From positions 6,726,759-6,790,758 of the forward strand of contig CM017560.1 of assembly GCA_007844125.1 (NCBI GenBank): a DNA stretch of 64,000 nucleotides, given 5' to 3'. Made by a program: the position numbers and the translations under genes. Under the pieces are notes generated by a model, which made no database searches, had not been told where the DNA came from, and saw only the letters and a program-made list of their open reading frames with translations. Of this stretch, positions 59,361 through 64,000 are shown in pieces (the first letter of the stretch is position 1; every line of letters starts with the position of its first letter). The stretch is from Sinonovacula constricta (taxonomy: Eukaryota > Mollusca > Bivalvia > Cardiida > Solecurtidae).

Positions 59361-60242
59361 CAGTCAACTCTCGTTATCTCAAAATCGGTTATTCAAATTT
59401 CCGGTTATGTCAAACTGTTTTCTACGGTCCCGTTTTTTCCCCTATAGTTTCTATATAGTTCGACTCCGCTTAACTCAAATTCGGATGTGTCATATTATCG
59501 GATATATCAAACTAAATTCTTTGTCCCCACACGTATAAAACTGTTGAAATCAGTTGGTCTATCTCAAACTTCAAATTGCTATAAGATGCAAAACGGCAAC
59601 AATAGTGATTTTCACACCTGCCGTGAAACTCGTGAAGATTTGAGCGCGACTTTTATCGCCAATTATCGGCAATCAGGAAGTCATGTAATTTAGAGAAGAG
59701 GTTAATCGGTTATTATTTAATTAGCTGATTTAATGAACAACAATTTCGTTAATCAATTAACGGTGATTAAAGTGTTTCAGTTTGTACTTGTTGTTGTAAC
59801 AGTTTTTGAGAACTTGTTGACACGGCCTTCTTAACTTGTCAATAAAATGAGACGTCGCGTTAGTGATTTTATCATTCTTCCACGACCTACCCACAAAACA
59901 CGTACTGATTATTGAATAAAAAATTAGATTGGTTATGGCAACAGAGCCAAAATTAGGTCATGTACTTACGACGACGCAACAACCTACAATAAAAAGAAGT
60001 ATATTAAATTACATTGTAAAAAATCTAATAACACTTAAAACATGCAAAACCACACAAACTTGCAGAAACTTAGTTTACAGTGACAGATATAACAAGGAAT
60101 TTCAGTCATTACCATTCATCGTGTAGCAGGTAAGATTTTTAAGATTTACACAAACTATCCTTAAATTCGGATGACTCAAACTTCGGATATCTCAAACTAT
60201 TTTCTACGGTCCCTTGAAATTTGATATAACGAGAGTTGACTG
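59361..60242. mobile_element. Non-autonomous TIR transposon, pogo/Tigger-like ends, TA target site
   Basis: 882 bp with terminal inverted repeats CAGTCAACTCTCGTTAT and ATAACGAGAGTTGACTG, flanked by TA on both sides (59359-59360, 60243-60244). Sub-terminal repeats 'tatctcaaact' and 'ttttctacggtccc' occur near both ends. CAGT-starting TIRs with TA duplication are typical of the pogo/Tigger branch of Tc1/mariner. Copy 1 has the empty site at about 34450. Internal ORFs (59487-59693, 59929-60126) are short and show no transposase motifs. Confidence 0.85.
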
Positions 60243-60554
60243 TATATGCAAGTAGGAGACCGACAGAAATTAAAAAATATAAAGAAAATAAGATGGTATC
60301 AATTTAGGTAATATTCGTTGTATAGTATAATTATATTTATCCCTTTAAGGCTCCCGGGAACGTGGTTTCTAGGCGGCGCTGATGCAGTTACCTATGCTGC
60401 AAGTGGTCAGTAGAAGCGAAATCACGACATTGAGACAGACTACACCTTCTCTCTTATATTCTTTCATTATAACAACGTTATTTCTTTATAATGTTGTCAA
60501 CAACGATTTTACTGGTATCTACTGGTAATAACCAGAATTGTATGTTCTATTGTT

Positions 60555-60700
60555 TGTCACGACTGCACTTACTGACATGTATTCTACTATTGTTGTCACA
60601 TCTGCACAATCAGATATGTATGCTTCTATTTCTTGACCATCTACAATGATAGATATGAATGCTGCTTTTGTTTGCCACGTCGGCACTTACAGACATGTAT
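60555..60700 (+). repeat. Minisatellite, 40-bp unit, about 3 units (B2)
   Basis: Only a few diverged units ('cagatatgtatgcttctatt' once) at the place where B1 has a 2.8-kb array. Confidence 0.8.
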
Positions 60701-61071
60701 GTTAATGCTTTACCTTGCCATTTTATTTTCTTACAATTCTGTCAGTACTTACACTAACAATGAAGACGATATTTTTCTTCTTATTCACTTCAGTTTGCTA
60801 TGAAGCTATTTATAAAATGTCGATTTACGAGTAACATTTTAGTTAAATCGTTTTAATATTTTAATACGAGATATAACAGAATCCAACAAAACAAATCTGA
60901 AAAAAAAAAGATTTTGGATGTCAATATTATTTTCGAAAGATATTTTCCTTTTTTGTTTTGCTGTCTCCCTAACTCGTATGTTTGTACTTTTGAAATCAGT
61001 ATGTCACTTGAAAATTGATATCTTTACTATCTGACTTAGAATATAATAATTGTTCTTACTTTGCATTTCAG

Positions 61072-61090
61072 CCTCATCAGAAGATCAGAG
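61072..61090 (+). CDS. Gene B2 exon 6: 19-nt microexon (frame-switching)
   Basis: Between TGCATTTCAG and GTAAAT; reads S-L-I-R-R-S-E when entered at phase 2. The length and both splice sites are as in B1 (37933-37951), although two residues differ. Confidence 0.45.
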
Positions 61091-61144
61091 GTAAATAAAT
61101 TATAGACCTATAAAATACTAACAGTTAACCTTATGGTAATCGTT

Positions 61145-62110
61145 TATTAACTATACTATCTGTGGCTTATTGACATTATACAGAATGATAAAGCTACAAT
61201 CGTACTTATACTATGTATGGTTTATTGACAGGATATAGCATGATAACGCTACAGTCGTACTTATACTATGTATGGTTTATTGATATGACATAGAATGATA
61301 AGGCAACAATCGTACTTATACTATCTATGGTTTATTGACAGGATATAGAATGATAAGGCTACAGTCGTACTTATACTATGTATGGTTTATTGACAGGATA
61401 TAGAATGCTAAGGCAACAATCGTACTTATACTATCTATGGTTTATTGACAGTATATAGATTGATAAAGCTACAATCGTACTTATACTATCTATGGTTTAT
61501 TGACAGGATATAGAATGATAAGGCTACAATTGTACTTACACTATCTATGGTTTATTGACAGGATATAGAATGATAAAGCTACAATCGTACTTATACCATC
61601 TATGGTTTATTGACAGGATATGGAATGATAAAGCAACAATCGTACTTATACTATCTATGCTTTATTGACAGGATATAGAATGATAAGGCAACACTCGTAC
61701 TTATACCATCTATGGTTTATTGACAGTATATAGAATGATAAGGCTACAATCGTACTTATACTATCTATGGTTTATTGACAGGATATAGAATGATAAAGCT
61801 ACAGTCGTAATTATACTATCTATGGTTTATTGACAGGATATAGAACGTTATGGCTGCAATCGTACTTATACTATCTATGGTTTATTGACAGGATATAAAA
61901 CGTTATGGCTGCAATCGTACTTATACTATCTATTTTTATTGACAGGATATAGAATGATAGAGCTACAATTAAACTATATTTGATTTATTGGCAATATATG
62001 GAATGATAAGGCTGCAATCTTACTTATACTATCTATGGTTTATTGACAGGATATACATTGATAAGGCTACACTCGTTTTTATACTATCTCTAGTTTATTG
62101 ACAGTACATT
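61145..62110 (+). repeat. Minisatellite, 55-bp unit, about 17 copies (B2)
   Basis: Same unit as 38010-38375. Each unit contains TTTATTGACAGG, which looks like a weak 3' splice site. The array lies in the intron before the last exon. Confidence 0.95.
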
Positions 62111-62758
62111 GTATGTTGAATGATTAGACTTATGCTTTGTATGTTAAATGGAACTAATTTGAACTGATTTGTCCGATAAATGAATCTAGAAACTTGTCAT
62201 TGTTTTACTTGAATATAATATGCTATGGCTTTGTTGTATTCTTCGATAAATGTATTGAATTAGCTTGTAGTTATGATTTGTTTCAACAATCTTTCCAAAT
62301 CAAAGCTTTAAACAAATTTGTGTACGCTTTTGAAAAATTCCCCATTGGTATGACAATCACAATGCACAGTGGTCTGTACAGTTTTATTTAATACTACTTG
62401 AATACATGTTTAATTGATTTAGGCTTTGTCTTAATCACACAATAAACTTGTAATCATGTCGGTGGCACTATAGTTAGCTCATGCTTAGTATCAACTCATT
62501 AGGGTTTTGCAAATAGTGAAGATCCAGGTCACCCCATCTTCGGAGTGTAGCTATCTGATCAAGATATACACTTATTTGCTTTTTAGATGCTTTTTTGATG
62601 GGTTATAACATATATTACGTGAGGTGGGTTGAAGCTCTAGTGGGAGTTGAACCTGCACCATGTTATTTTTATACAAATGGCAGCATCTAAAGACAGAAAC
62701 TTTACGATCCACTGTAATGCCTCAAACACGGCTGACATAAACTTCTCTTGTGTTGTAG

Positions 62759-62849
62759 AAGCCAGTATGACGTGCCGGAGTTTGATGAGCCACAAAACGA
62801 CGAACGACCGCGCAATTATGGATACTTGACAACCATGTCAAACTCGTAA
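62759..62849 (+). CDS. Gene B2 last exon: cytoplasmic tail
   Basis: Acceptor GTGTTGTAG ends at 62758; stop TAA 62847-62849; 91 nt. Phase-2 reading: SQYDVPEFDEPQNDERPRNY then GYLTTMSNS. YDVP (pYxxP-type SH2 docking) and YGYL are kept. Differences from B1 (Q to E, S to N) keep the frame open, supporting this frame as coding. If exon 6 is included and the first AG used, translation stops after K-P-V. Confidence 0.65.
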
Positions 62850-62914
62850 AATGGATTCTATTTACAGTTTCGGCAAAACGGTCACTGAAACATAAGACCT
62901 AGAAATGTCTGTGG

Positions 62915-62915
<1 letters not shown>

Positions 62916-63006
<91 letters not shown>
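62916..63006. repeat. (TA)n microsatellite, long only in copy 2
   Basis: About 45 TA units inside what is the short palindrome GGTAATATATATATTACC in both last-exon units of B1. Confidence 0.97.
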
Positions 63007-63008
<2 letters not shown>

Positions 63009-64000
63009 CCGCCAACCTGGTCACATCACATGGCATTATAGGTAAATGCTCTTTATTGTATGTAGAAACAGCCGAGGATTTCCAAGTTTTATTAACCATT
63101 CGGTTATAGTGTTCCAAAGCTGCATTGTTATTTTATCTTTTTAAAAGCAAAGCATGTGTTTAACCATAATGAATAATGAATTAAAATGTGCGTTTGGTGT
63201 TCTTCAGCAGAGAATGATGTTTGAACTGCACATGCGGTTATGTGTATATTTTTGTCACAAACGAAGATTCTAACTGGCTTTATAATAATGCAATAATTAA
63301 AATAATTAAATTACATTTGATTTTATGATAAGTATGATTGTATGTGGCATGTATGTGCGCAAATCTGTTACCATGTCGCTTTGATTCCGTGTGTAGTCGG
63401 ACTGTCTCAGGTTACTCTTTCATGCACAAACTTCCCTCGATGAATCTCGGAGAATGTGTAAAATAAAAAAAGAATTGTGTCCTCGCCAAACAAAAGAGTT
63501 CGTGGTGCTGTTTGATTGGTATATGTTTACCGGTACTTTCTTGGAAAGAGGCCGGTGGCTATTCGTCCCGTTAGCGAAAGTAGACACACAAAAATGAATT
63601 CAAACTGTTAATATAGGGACGTAGGTTGACAAATGACATCGTGTTATCTCCCTTGTGGGTAGGTATATAGTTATTGTTGACAAAATGTGATTTTTTCATT
63701 TTTATAATTATTGAGAACGTTTCAGACATCAACATGTACATACAAGTTTATTTTGTTGAATGGGATCAGAATATGTCAACATGACTTGGAAATAGTTGAT
63801 AGTTACGAAATATTAAAAATAAATTGAGAATAGTTCTTAATTAAGTTATTATAGTTTGCTAGTTGGCTTCCAGTGGGTATCGGCTTTGAGTATAAATGGA
63901 GATAGAATCTTAACCACTAGACAATTGTCTAAATGTACAAATCTACAAATGGACCTACATGTCTGTATGAATGCGTCTTTTCAATAAAATTATCTACATC

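Noticed and set aside
62647..62829. ORF with Ig-like look (IHCNASNTADINFSCVVEAS) over the last exon, also at 39991-40173
   Set aside because: It runs through the intron end and acceptor and reads the last exon in a different frame from the conserved Y-x-V-P frame.

Overview
The window looks like an AT-rich animal genome, most likely a bivalve mollusc. It has short exons with GT/AG splice sites in long introns, tRNA-headed SINEs and LINE remnants. Two interspersed blocks (about 6.2-6.8 kb and 7.6-8.3 kb) are of a kind I recall from bivalve genomes, and minisatellites are very abundant. Species cannot be fixed from the sequence; a heterodont bivalve is my guess. No bacterial-type operons, rRNA or CRISPR are present.

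Region 1 (1-19.7 kb, + strand) carries 'gene A', a single-pass membrane protein. Three ectodomain exons are visible (178-366, 1887-2002, 3405-3516) with compatible splice phases 1-1, 1-0 and 0-1. They are followed by three alternative phase-1 C-terminal modules: a Thr-rich stalk plus membrane exon at 9474 (frameshifted relative to its copy), its tandem duplicate at 12074 (intact), and a split module (Thr-rich exon 14550-14714, terminal membrane exon 19590-19672). The intron of the last module is a 4.5-kb minisatellite. The intron after 3516 holds a decayed minus-strand LINE with MITEs nested in it.

Region 2 (19.7-41.3 kb) begins with AT-rich filler. At about 22.3 kb it enters the first copy of a large tandem segmental duplication; the second copy starts at about 48.67 kb and runs off the window end. 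Each copy holds one gene of the same family, 'gene B1' (27280-40193) and 'gene B2' (52222-62849). The order is signal-peptide exon, an Ig domain, a second Ig-like domain that lacks both disulfide cysteines, a transmembrane exon, short cytoplasmic microexons, and a last exon whose tail has a Y-D/G-V-P motif and a Y-G-Y-L motif. B1 and B2 are probably recently duplicated type I receptors or adhesion molecules; whether their role is immune or neural cannot be read from sequence.

Region 3 (41.3-48.67 kb) separates the two copies. It holds a 203-codon single-exon acidic ORF on the minus strand (46514-47125), small foldback elements, a CT microsatellite and two MITE copies. One of these MITEs ends at the left breakpoint of the second duplicate.

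At least four introns or flanks in the duplicated unit carry a minisatellite (units of 41, 32, 40 and 55 bp). Comparing the duplicates shows which changes came later: a 40-bp array of about 63 units in copy 1 against about 3 in copy 2, several AT microsatellites long in only one copy, an 882-bp TIR transposon in copy 2 with a clean empty site in copy 1, and a duplicated last exon only in copy 1.
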